Below are positions 8,456 to 15,384 of a stretch of 26,546 nucleotides of DNA, one piece after another. The position numbers and the translations under genes are program-made. Source of the DNA: Actinomycetota bacterium (GTDB lineage: Bacteria > Actinomycetota > Thermoleophilia > Gaiellales > Gaiellaceae); assembly GCA_020029625.1 (NCBI GenBank), contig JAIBJP010000009.1, forward strand, positions 1 through 26,546, written 5' to 3'. The first letter of the stretch is position 1. Each line of letters starts with the position of its first letter. Below the pieces are notes generated by a model, which saw only the letters and a list, made by a program, of their open reading frames with translations, did not search any database and was not told where the DNA came from.

Positions 8456-9165
8456 GCGATCACCGCCTCAACCGGCGCATGGTCGGAAAGAAGGTGGCCG
8501 TTCACCCGCCGACGTTCCCTCGGCCATCGGTCCGGGCCGCGCTCGAGCTGGAGACCCCGAACGAGGATCTGGTCGATTCCGGCGATCGGAGGCGAGAAGT
8601 CCGGGACCGTGAACCGGGGCACGTTGAAGTCCCCGCAGAGCACCACGCGCTCCGCCCCGCGCAAGAACTCCGCGGCGAGCCCCACCTCGACCTTCGCGCG
8701 GTCGGGGTTGTTCGTGGCGTGCAGGTTGCCGACGACGAGCCTCCTGTCGTCGATCCCAACCTCGACGACCTGGCAGACGCGTCGCTGACGACCGCCCGTG
8801 ATCGCCTCCCAGCGCGACACCTCGGGGTTCATCACGTAGGCGTCATGCTTCCCGACCTCGAAGTGCGGGTTGAGGAGGACGGCGTTGGCCTGGCCCGCCA
8901 TGGTGAAGCGCACGCGCACCGGATCGAGATCGCTGACAATCCGGGCGACGGGCCCGAGGAAGTTCGGAACCGTGACCGCCCAGACAGCCTGCATCCCGCT
9001 CCAGCGCTCGAGCCGTCCAAGCGACCAGAGCGGCACCTCCTGTAGGGCGACGATGTCGGGCGCATCCAGGCTGACCAGGCGCGCCATCCGCTCCAGGTAC
9101 GTCCCCCCGGTCTTCGGATACGTGCGTCCGTGATAGAGGTTCCATGTGCGGACGAGCAGGCCCAC
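8446..9165 (-). CDS. Endonuclease/exonuclease/phosphatase (EEP) family protein
   Basis: The 239-aa protein has all EEP landmarks in order: RTWNLYHG (6-13), LQEV with metal-binding E43, NLHATNN (catalytic His region), GDFN (178-181) and SDH (227-229). There is no signal peptide and no extra domain, so it is a cytosolic phosphodiesterase or phosphatase; DNA repair nuclease, RNase and phosphoesterase roles all occur in the family. GTG at 9165 was chosen because RTWN starts only five residues later and TATGCT lies 9 nt before it. The 3' end overlaps the PLP-enzyme start. Confidence 0.85.
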   Translation of the reverse strand: MGLLVRTWNLYHGRTYPKTGGTYLERMARLVSLDAPDIVALQEVPLWSLGRLERWSGMQAVWAVTVPNFLGPVARIVSDLDPVRVRFTMAGQANAVLLNPHFEVGKHDAYVMNPEVSRWEAITGGRQRRVCQVVEVGIDDRRLVVGNLHATNNPDRAKVEVGLAAEFLRGAERVVLCGDFNVPRFTVPDFSPPIAGIDQILVRGLQLERGPDRWPRERRRVNGHLLSDHAPVEAVIAWS

Positions 9166-9174
9166 AGCGCGGGC

Positions 9175-9180
9175 AGCATA
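9175..9180 (-). promoter_or_regulatory. Putative -10 box (TATGCT) for leaderless EEP gene
   Basis: Minus-strand TATGCT, then 9 nt, then the GTG at 9165. It sits in the 20-bp gap between divergent genes. TCGACG about 19 nt further upstream is a possible poor -35. No Shine-Dalgarno sequence fits between box and start. Confidence 0.5.
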
Positions 9181-9185
9181 GGAAC

Positions 9186-9482
9186 GTGGCCAGGCGCTTC
9201 GTCGATCTCGTCCACCGGCAGCTCGATCTCTTCGCAGCCGAGCAGGCGGGCCTGATCGCGGACGTCGAGGCGGCGCTCGGGGCCTACGACCATGCACCAC
9301 GCGGCGAGGCTGAAGAGCGCTACGGCGATTTCCTCGACCTCGTCGAGACGGGCACCGACGAGCTGATCGACCTGCGCGAGCACTACGCGGCCTCGCTCGA
9401 CGACGAAGCTGCCGAGGAGTACCGGGATGTCTTCAACGATGTCGTCCGCGAGCGCCTGCCTCGCTTCGGCCTCGAGCTTTAG
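9186..9482 (+). CDS. Small acidic helical protein of unknown function
   Basis: GTG at 9186 gives 98 aa rich in Glu, Asp, Ala and Leu, with no Cys and no membrane segment. It looks all-helical: VDLVHRQLDLFAAEQAGLI, then FLDLVETGTDELIDLREHY, then EEYRDVFNDVVRERLP, which suggests a helical bundle. I recognise no family. It is divergent from the EEP gene (20 bp apart) and convergent with the FAD oxidoreductase (12 bp apart), so it is its own transcription unit. AGGA lies 2 nt before the GTG, too close to be a normal ribosome site. An ATG at 9144 in the same frame would run into the EEP gene and is less likely. Confidence 0.7.
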   Translation: MARRFVDLVHRQLDLFAAEQAGLIADVEAALGAYDHAPRGEAEERYGDFLDLVETGTDELIDLREHYAASLDDEAAEEYRDVFNDVVRERLPRFGLEL

Positions 9483-9494
9483 TAAGTCCCCGCA

Positions 9495-10889
9495 CTAGCG
9501 CTTGACGCGGAAAAAGCCCTGAGGCGCGAGCCCGGCGACAGCTCCGGTGACGGGGTCGCAGGTGAGGCCACGATCCTCGCGACCCTCCTTCCGACGGACC
9601 GCCGCGCGAACGACGAGGCCGCCGAGGAACCGGGCCGGCTCGGGAGGGAAGCGGGAGGGGACGCCGCGGTTCAAGCCCGCTCCCGACCATTCGTCGGCGA
9701 GCCCGAGGGCGCTCGAGGCCAGGATCTTGGCGAAAGTGAGCGACGGCGCCACGCCGTTCCCGGAGTAACCGGTCCCGTAGACGATCGGGACATGGCCCGG
9801 CAGGCGCCCGGCGAAGGGAAGTCCGTCAGTCGTCCGGTCGATCGGCCCTCCCCAGGCGTTGGTCACCGGCACGCCCTCCGCGGTCGGCACCAGGCGGACG
9901 AGGTCCGCCTTCAGATCCTCGGTCTGGCCGCCGCTGTAGTCGAAGTTCGAGTTCACGCGGCCGCCGAAGGCGAGCCGGCCGCCGCCGCGGCCGAAGGCGA
10001 CGCGACCATCTTTGGTCGTCCGGTAGTAGTGCACCATCAGGCGGCTGTTCGAGATCGCCTCGCCCCCGGTCCAGCCGCTCTCGGCGAGCCGCTCCGGCAT
10101 CGGCGCCGTCGCCACCATGTCGCTTGCGACCGCGACGAGGGCGCGGGAAAGCTCGGGGATCTTGATCGCCCAGGCGTTTAGCGCGAGAACGATGGCCCCG
10201 GCGCGGACCGACCCGGAAGGCGTCCGCACGGACCCGGCCCCCCGGTCGAGGTCAACCATCGCCGTGCGCTCGTGAATCCGCACTCCACGCTCGAGAGCAA
10301 CGCGCCGGAGACCGCGCGCGAGAAAGGCCGGCTGGACGGTGGCCGCGCCCTTCTCGTAGGCGGCGCCCAGGTGCATGGGCGAGCCGGCACGAGCCTGAAC
10401 ATCCTCCGCGCTCAGGAGCTCGAACGGATGCTCGCCGTACGCCTCCGCGGCTGCGACGGCTCCCTCCCAGGAGCCGACCTGCGCAGGAGAGGTCGCCGTC
10501 CAGAGCCAGCCGCCCTGGTGGAAGTGCGCGTCCACGCCCTCGCGCTCGCAGAACTCTCCGATCTCCTCGACCGCCGCCTCGGAGGCCTTCACGAGCCGGA
10601 GGGCCTCCTCGTCCCCCACTCGCTTCCGGAGAGTCTCGATCTTGGGCCACCACGAGAGCGCAAAGCCACCGTTTCGCCCGGACGGCCCGCCACCGCAGAT
10701 ATCGGCTTCGAGCAAGACGACGGAGGCATCCGGCTGGAGCTCCTTGACGCGCAGCGCCGTCCAGAGGCCCGTGTAGCCCCCGCCGACGACGCAGACATCG
10801 GCCTCGATGTTCTCGCCGAGCTCGGGAGTCTCGGCCGCCTCCTCGCCTAGAAGCGCCTCCTGGAGCCAGAGGGAGCGAGCCGCGGCCAC
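9495..10889 (-). CDS. FAD-dependent oxidoreductase, DAO (glycine/D-amino acid oxidase) family
   Basis: The 464-aa protein starts with the dinucleotide-binding fold: DVCVVGGGYTGLWTAL (GxGxxG at 36-41) and the acidic strand end VVLLEAD. GPSGRNGGF follows, as in DadA/PuuB-type amine oxidases, and near the C-terminus a second FAD contact, TDGLPFAGRLPG and YGTGYSGNGVAPS. It should oxidise a secondary or primary amine such as an amino acid or polyamine, using FAD; the substrate cannot be fixed. The start is GTG at 10889. Upstream AGGG repeats could act as a ribosome site, but TAGGGT (10897-10902) also sits 7 nt before the GTG, matching the leaderless pattern. It lies 21 nt downstream of the lipoprotein gene on the same strand. 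Confidence 0.87.
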   Translation of the reverse strand: MAAARSLWLQEALLGEEAAETPELGENIEADVCVVGGGYTGLWTALRVKELQPDASVVLLEADICGGGPSGRNGGFALSWWPKIETLRKRVGDEEALRLVKASEAAVEEIGEFCEREGVDAHFHQGGWLWTATSPAQVGSWEGAVAAAEAYGEHPFELLSAEDVQARAGSPMHLGAAYEKGAATVQPAFLARGLRRVALERGVRIHERTAMVDLDRGAGSVRTPSGSVRAGAIVLALNAWAIKIPELSRALVAVASDMVATAPMPERLAESGWTGGEAISNSRLMVHYYRTTKDGRVAFGRGGGRLAFGGRVNSNFDYSGGQTEDLKADLVRLVPTAEGVPVTNAWGGPIDRTTDGLPFAGRLPGHVPIVYGTGYSGNGVAPSLTFAKILASSALGLADEWSGAGLNRGVPSRFPPEPARFLGGLVVRAAVRRKEGREDRGLTCDPVTGAVAGLAPQGFFRVKR

Positions 10890-10910
10890 TCGCCCTACCC
10901 TAACGAGCGT

Positions 10911-11276
10911 TCAGCGGATGCCGCTGTCGAACGCGAGGGTCACGTTCGTGAACCCGTGTTCTCGAACGGTCACCTCGACGGGTTTGAGCAGCGGCAGGGC
11001 TTCGGCTTCCACTTCCGACTGGAGTACGTAAGCGCCCGGTGCGAGTCGCACCTCGAAACGTCCTTCCGCGTCTGTCTCGACGGTCGCAACGACCTTGTCA
11101 TCCTTTCGCACTACGAAAGAGCCCTCGTACGGGGGCTCGGCGACGGTACACGGCTCCACGGGGCAGGCGGGTGAGAGCACCGCACGCCCGCGGATGCCCG
11201 AGTCCGAAGACGCGCCTGAGCTCCCGCCGCAGGCCGAGAGAACCGTGACGGCGGCAAGGAGGCAAACGAGCTTCAT
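10911..11276 (-). CDS. Small lipoprotein with carboxypeptidase-regulatory-like fold
   Basis: 121 aa. MKLVCLLAAVTVLSAC is a lipoprotein signal with lipobox LSAC and lipid-modified Cys16. A Ser/Gly linker leads into GIRGRAVLSPACPVEPC, then VVATVETDAEGRFEVRLAPGAYVLQ, the typical strands of a carboxypeptidase-regulatory/CnaB-like beta-sandwich. It probably sits on the outer face of the membrane; function unknown. ATG at 11276 is set by the signal peptide; a longer in-frame reading from 11396 adds a basic tail with no signal and is rejected. It lies in tandem with the FAD oxidoreductase gene. Confidence 0.85.
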   Translation of the reverse strand: MKLVCLLAAVTVLSACGGSSGASSDSGIRGRAVLSPACPVEPCTVAEPPYEGSFVVRKDDKVVATVETDAEGRFEVRLAPGAYVLQSEVEAEALPLLKPVEVTVREHGFTNVTLAFDSGIR

Positions 11277-11403
11277 GCCGGTGAGACTGGCCGCGGCGCC
11301 GGATGGTTCCCTAGAGCTCGTGTCAGAATGCGGCCTCGTCGCCGGGGTGCGATAGGCGGTGCGAGGCGCGGACGCAGGGAGCGCTCGTAACGTCATTGAT
11401 CGA

Positions 11404-11450
11404 CGCGTTAGCGTGCGACCGAGGACAACGCATCGCGCCGATCTAACGCG
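11404..11450. repeat. 8-bp inverted repeat with an inner stem in a 210-bp gap
   Basis: CGCGTTAG (11404-11411) and CTAACGCG (11443-11450) are perfect complements 31 nt apart. Inside, GTGCG pairs with CGCAT (one G-U), so the element can fold as a two-stem hairpin on either strand. It lies between the end of dnaE2 and the lipoprotein start (both on the minus strand). It may be the dnaE2 terminator, a 5' structure for the lipoprotein mRNA, or chance. I see no other feature in 11277-11486. Confidence 0.35.
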
Positions 11451-11486
11451 GCCCGGCGGCTCAGGTCCTCATTTTGAGACGGGCTC

Positions 11487-14400
11487 TTAGCGGCCGCCGA
11501 AGTGGTGCGGTCCCGGCATCGCCGCGACGACCTCGGCCTCGTTGGCCGCTTGCCGAGCGAGCGGCCCGAGGGTCGTGAACTCCTCCACGACGACGTTCCT
11601 GTTGCGCTCGTAGCGCTCGAAGCGGCCGCGAGCGAGCAGGAGCGGCTCCCCCCGGACGAGCGCCCGGTGGCGCTCGTACACGGCCGGCGGAACGACGAGG
11701 TTCACCTGGGCGTGCTCGTCCTCGAGAAGCATGAAGACGACGCCGTTCGCAGTCGCGGGGCGCTGGCGCGCAACGACGAGGCCGGCAATGGTCACCGGGC
11801 TCCTGTTCTCCAGATGCTCGAGGTCGAGGCTCGTCAGGACCTGGGCGGGGAGATGGGGCCGCAGGAGCTCGAGCGGATGCACACCCACGGAGAGGCTGGT
11901 CGTACGATAGTCGGCCAGCATCCGCTCCCACGGAGTCTGTTCGGGGAGGTCGGGGATCTCCGAGGTGGGCTCGAGCGGGAGGGCCAGCTGCCTCTCCGCG
12001 CCGCCGGCTCCCACGCTCGCCGAACGTGGAGCCAACCCGAGCCGCCAGAGGAGCTGTCGCCGTGGCCATCCAAACGAATCGCATGCTCCCGACGCGACCA
12101 GAGCTTCCAGCGCCGGCCGGTCGAGCGGTGCACGCTGGGCCAGCTCGATCACGCTGCGGAAGGAGCCCGCGCGCTCGCGCTCCTCGACGAAGTCCTTTGC
12201 AGGCCCCTCGCCGACGCCCTTGACGTAACCCAGCCCGACGCGGACGCCGTCGCCTTCGATCTGGCACTTGTCGGAACTCGTGTTCACGTCCGGAGGCAGC
12301 ACCTCGACTCCGCGGCGCTGTGAGTCACGAATGAGGCTGGCGGGCGGGTAGAAGCCCATCGGCTGGGCGTTCAGGAGGGCGCAGAGAAACTCGGCAGGAT
12401 AGTGGTGGCGCAGCCAGGCCGACTGGTAGGCGAGCAGCGCGAAAGCGGCCGCATGCGACTTGGGGAAGCCGAACGAGGCGAAGCCGTTGATCTTCGTGAA
12501 GACGAGCTCGGCGGTCGCCCGGTCGACGCCGTTGCTCGCAGCGCCTTCGTAGAAGCGCTCGCGATAGGCCTCGATGGCGTCGTGGCTCCGCTTGCGGCTC
12601 ATCGCCCGTCGCAGGCCCTCTGCCTCCCCCACGCTGAAGCCGGCGAGCGCCATGGCGACGTCGAGCACCTGCTCCTGGAAGATGATCGCGCCGAGGGTGT
12701 CCTCGAGGCACTCGGCGAGGAGCGGGTGGTCGTAAGGGACTGCGTAGTCCGGGTCCTCCCGCTTGCGCTGCCGGCGCTCGACGTACGGATGCACCGCCTT
12801 CCCCTGGATCGGCCCCGGGCGCACGAGCGCGACCTGGACCGTGAGGTCGTCGAGGTTCTCCGGCCGGGTGCGGAGGAGGCTCTGCATCTGGGCACGGCTC
12901 TCGATCTGGAAGAGACCGACGGTGTCCGCCCCCTGGATCTCCCTGTAGACCGCCTGGTCGTCGAGCGGGATACGCGAGAGGTCGATCGTCTCGCCGCGCA
13001 GGCGGACGATCTGGTCGACGCATTCCTCGACCGCCGAGAGCATGCCCAGGCCGAGGAGATCGATCTTGAGGAAGCCGGCATCGGCGCAGGAGTCCTTGTC
13101 CCACTGGCAGTTACGCCGCCCTTCCATGGCCGCAGGCTCGACGGGGACGATCTCGACGAGCGGTCGGGTGGAGATGACCATGCCGCCCGGATGCTGGGAG
13201 AGGTGGCGCGGGAGGCCCCCGATCTCTGCTGCAAGCTCGCCGAGCGCCCGCCAGCGCGGCGAGCGGAGCTTGGCTGCCGCCCCGGGCAGGTGCTCGATTT
13301 CCTCGGCGACGCGGCGAGGACTGCCCTCGGTCAGGCGCGCGAGCCGCTCCAGCTCGGCCGGCGGGAGCCCGAGCGCCTTCCCCACGTCACGAATGGCCCC
13401 GCGCGAGCGGTACGTGGAGAAGCTCGCCACGAGAGCCGTGTGCTCGGGGCCGTATTTCTCGATCACGGCGACGATCAGCTTCTCGCGGATGTCGCGGGGA
13501 AAATCGAGGTCGATGTCCGGCACCGCGACCAGCTCACGGTTGAGGAAGCGCCCGAGGGCGAGGCCGGCCGAGACCGGATCGACGTGGGAGAGGCCGGTGA
13601 GGAAGCAGACGATCGAGCCGACCGAGCTTCCCCGCCCCCTCCCGGGGGGAAGCAGATGGCGCGGCGAGCCGGTCCCTCTCACCTCGAAGGAGACCTCGCG
13701 GGCGAGCTCGAGCACCTCCCAGTGGAGAAGGAAGAAGCCCGAGAGGCCTAGCTCGGCGATCAACGCCAGCTCCTCCCGCAACCGGGCTTCCGCTTGGGTG
13801 CGCAGGGAAGCAGGCGCATTCCTGTAGCGGTCCCGAAAAGCTTGCTCGCAGACCCGCGCGAGCTGGACGTCCGCGGGATCGAGGCCGTCTGAGAAGTCCG
13901 GATAGCGGTAGCCGAGCTCCTGGGTGAGATCGAACTGCAGACGCTCGGCGAGCCCGGCGGTCGCCAGGACTGCGCCGGGGTCGTCGGGGAAGCGGGCGGC
14001 GGCCTCCGTTGGGGATAGGAGGGCTCGCTCTTCGTTCCCATGCCGTTCCGCCTCGCAGGCCTCCAGCGGAACCTTGTGCTTCACGGCCACGAGCACGTCC
14101 TGCAGGTGGACGCGACGCGGATGGTGCGCGTGCGGGTCACCGGTCGCGATCGTGCGGAGGCCGAGCTCCCGGGCGAGGTCGCGGAGAGCGGCGTTACGGC
14201 GGGCGTCGCCGCGGGAGTACGGGCGCTGCAGCTCGACGAAGAAGCGGTCGCGGCCGAAGGCGCGTGCGAGGCGCGCGGCCGCGTTCGGATTCCGGACGGC
14301 AAGACCGTGGCGAGCACAGCCGGATAGACAGACGAGGCCCTCGTTCTGCTCCGCGAGCAGGGTCGGGTCAAGGCGCGGGTTCAGGCGCTCATGCGCGTGT

Positions 14401-14684
14401 GCGGCCGTGAGCAGGCGACAGAGGTTCGCATAGCCTCGCGGCGACTCCACGAGGAGCGTGACGTGGGAGCCGTCGGCGAGCGTCGTCTCCGCGCCCGTGA
14501 TCGGCTTGACGCCGACAGCCTTGGCGGCGTGGGCGAACTCGAGCGAGCCGTAGACGCCGTCGTGGTCGGTGAGCGCGAGCGCGGAATAGCCGAGCTCGGC
14601 CGCGCGCACGGCCAGCTCCTCGGGAAGCGAGGCGCCGTCGAGGAAGGAGTAGGCGGAGTGGGCGTGGAGCTCGATGTAGCTCAT
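11487..14684 (-). CDS. dnaE2: Error-prone DNA polymerase III alpha subunit
   Basis: 1065 aa, the DnaE2/ImuC length. The N-terminal PHP domain starts IELHAHSAYSFLDGAS with DHDGVYG. The C-family polymerase core has D390 and D392 in PDIDLDFP and the third acidic residue D542 in KIDLLGLGML. A helix-hairpin-helix region, then QLALPL (899-904) fitting the clamp-binding hexapeptide QxxLxL, then an OB fold (VTIAGLVVARQRP) and the DnaE2-type tail PHHFGGR. It carries out mutagenic translesion synthesis with ImuB on the sliding clamp. ATG at 14684; GGAA lies 8 nt upstream. No LexA box is found in the 95 bp before it, unlike imuB. It is separated from imuB and the DUF6504-like gene by a gene on the opposite strand. 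Confidence 0.95.
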   Translation of the reverse strand: MSYIELHAHSAYSFLDGASLPEELAVRAAELGYSALALTDHDGVYGSLEFAHAAKAVGVKPITGAETTLADGSHVTLLVESPRGYANLCRLLTAAHAHERLNPRLDPTLLAEQNEGLVCLSGCARHGLAVRNPNAAARLARAFGRDRFFVELQRPYSRGDARRNAALRDLARELGLRTIATGDPHAHHPRRVHLQDVLVAVKHKVPLEACEAERHGNEERALLSPTEAAARFPDDPGAVLATAGLAERLQFDLTQELGYRYPDFSDGLDPADVQLARVCEQAFRDRYRNAPASLRTQAEARLREELALIAELGLSGFFLLHWEVLELAREVSFEVRGTGSPRHLLPPGRGRGSSVGSIVCFLTGLSHVDPVSAGLALGRFLNRELVAVPDIDLDFPRDIREKLIVAVIEKYGPEHTALVASFSTYRSRGAIRDVGKALGLPPAELERLARLTEGSPRRVAEEIEHLPGAAAKLRSPRWRALGELAAEIGGLPRHLSQHPGGMVISTRPLVEIVPVEPAAMEGRRNCQWDKDSCADAGFLKIDLLGLGMLSAVEECVDQIVRLRGETIDLSRIPLDDQAVYREIQGADTVGLFQIESRAQMQSLLRTRPENLDDLTVQVALVRPGPIQGKAVHPYVERRQRKREDPDYAVPYDHPLLAECLEDTLGAIIFQEQVLDVAMALAGFSVGEAEGLRRAMSRKRSHDAIEAYRERFYEGAASNGVDRATAELVFTKINGFASFGFPKSHAAAFALLAYQSAWLRHHYPAEFLCALLNAQPMGFYPPASLIRDSQRRGVEVLPPDVNTSSDKCQIEGDGVRVGLGYVKGVGEGPAKDFVEERERAGSFRSVIELAQRAPLDRPALEALVASGACDSFGWPRRQLLWRLGLAPRSASVGAGGAERQLALPLEPTSEIPDLPEQTPWERMLADYRTTSLSVGVHPLELLRPHLPAQVLTSLDLEHLENRSPVTIAGLVVARQRPATANGVVFMLLEDEHAQVNLVVPPAVYERHRALVRGEPLLLARGRFERYERNRNVVVEEFTTLGPLARQAANEAEVVAAMPGPHHFGGR

Positions 14685-14701
14685 GCGTTACGTTCCGCGT
14701 G

Positions 14702-14741
14702 CCACCCGCGCGACTTCCAGCGATACGCTGATAGCGGGTGG
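14702..14741. repeat. Nested dyad in the dnaE2 / TfoX-like divergent promoter region
   Basis: CCACCCGC (14702-14709) pairs with GCGGGTGG (14734-14741), and inside it CAGCG-ATA-CGCTG (14718-14730) is a second perfect dyad. Both lie between the divergent starts of dnaE2 (14684) and the TfoX-like gene (14780). It could be an operator shared by both promoters or a leader hairpin. It does not match the GAAC-N4-GTTC LexA box. Confidence 0.4.
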
Positions 14742-14766
14742 TGGTACGGGGTGGCCCCACTAAATT

Positions 14767-14771
14767 GGAGG
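14767..14771 (+). promoter_or_regulatory. Strong ribosome binding site (GGAGG) fixing a GTG start
   Basis: GGAGG is 8 nt before GTG 14780, the only textbook Shine-Dalgarno arrangement I found in the window. It decides the start of the TfoX-like gene against the ATG-like upstream reading from 14738. Confidence 0.8.
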
Positions 14772-14779
14772 TTGAAACC

Positions 14780-15085
14780 GTGGACGCGCAGGCCCGCTTC
14801 GACGAGATCGTCGACGACGTACTGGCGAAGAACGGAGACCTCGAGAAGACGCAGATGATGGGGATGCCGTCCGTGAAGCGGAACGGCAAGCTCGTCGTCG
14901 GCTTCTGGAAGGACACGATGGTCTTCAAGCTTCCGGATGCCGCTCGACGAGAGCAGGCGCTCGCCCTCGACGGAGCGGCCCTGTTCGACCCCGGCGGACG
15001 CGGACGGCCGTTCAAGGAGTGGGTCGCCGTCCCGCACAGACACGCCGACCGCTGGCCCGCCTTGGCCGACCAGGCCCTCGAATAA
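14780..15085 (+). CDS. TfoX N-terminal-domain-like protein
   Basis: 101 aa from the GTG at 14780. The core MMGMPSVKRNGKLVVGF, then MVFKLP, then ALDGAALFDPGGRGRPFKEWVAVP follows the TfoX/Sxy N-terminal domain pattern, with the FDP and EWV positions kept. Free-standing copies of this domain are common in Actinobacteria, and their function is not known; the link to competence in gammaproteobacteria should not be carried over. It stands alone on the + strand inside an otherwise minus-strand SOS block, between the DUF6504-like gene (convergent, 26 bp apart) and dnaE2 (divergent, 95 bp apart). Confidence 0.8.
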   Translation: MDAQARFDEIVDDVLAKNGDLEKTQMMGMPSVKRNGKLVVGFWKDTMVFKLPDAARREQALALDGAALFDPGGRGRPFKEWVAVPHRHADRWPALADQALE

Positions 15086-15111
15086 GTGGCCACGACCGCC
15101 AGTCCCGACCA

Positions 15112-15384
15112 CTAGGCCTTCTGCTTGAACCACCTCTCCCGCTCTTCGTCATAGAAGACCGCGACGTTCTCGCCCGTCTCGAGGACGAGGTCGAAGTACC
15201 GCCGCCGTACCGGCTCGTCCGTCCACCAGCGGTCGGCCACGCGCCATTCTTCGCGCAGGGACGAGACCACCACCCCACCGACCGCCGCCGGCGCTCCCTC
15301 GAGCGCCTCGACGTCGACCGGGCGGGGCTCGTTCAGTCGTCGCGCGGCACGAGAATCGCCCTGGTCTCGGGAATGCGCGACCAC
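15112..15384 (-). CDS. DUF6504-like small protein of the ImuB/DnaE2 cassette
   Basis: About 74-90 aa depending on the start. The core LNEPRPVDVEALEGAPAAV, then VSSLREEWRVADRWWTDEPV and RYFDLVLETGENVAVFYDEERERWF resembles DUF6504, a short domain often encoded beside actinobacterial Y-family polymerases. Its role is unknown. With GTG at 15384 it overlaps imuB by 52 nt and gains a basic tail that looks like noise. The more natural start is CTG at 15336, which overlaps the imuB stop as CTGA (15333-15336) and puts the domain start at the N-terminus. The family call is from memory of the pattern, so moderate. Confidence 0.7.
   Translation of the reverse strand: MVAHSRDQGDSRAARRLNEPRPVDVEALEGAPAAVGGVVVSSLREEWRVADRWWTDEPVRRRYFDLVLETGENVAVFYDEERERWFKQKA

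Noticed and set aside
14761..14766. TAAATT as -10 box of the TfoX-like gene
   Set aside because: It lies directly before GGAGG, so a start site set by it would remove the ribosome binding site.
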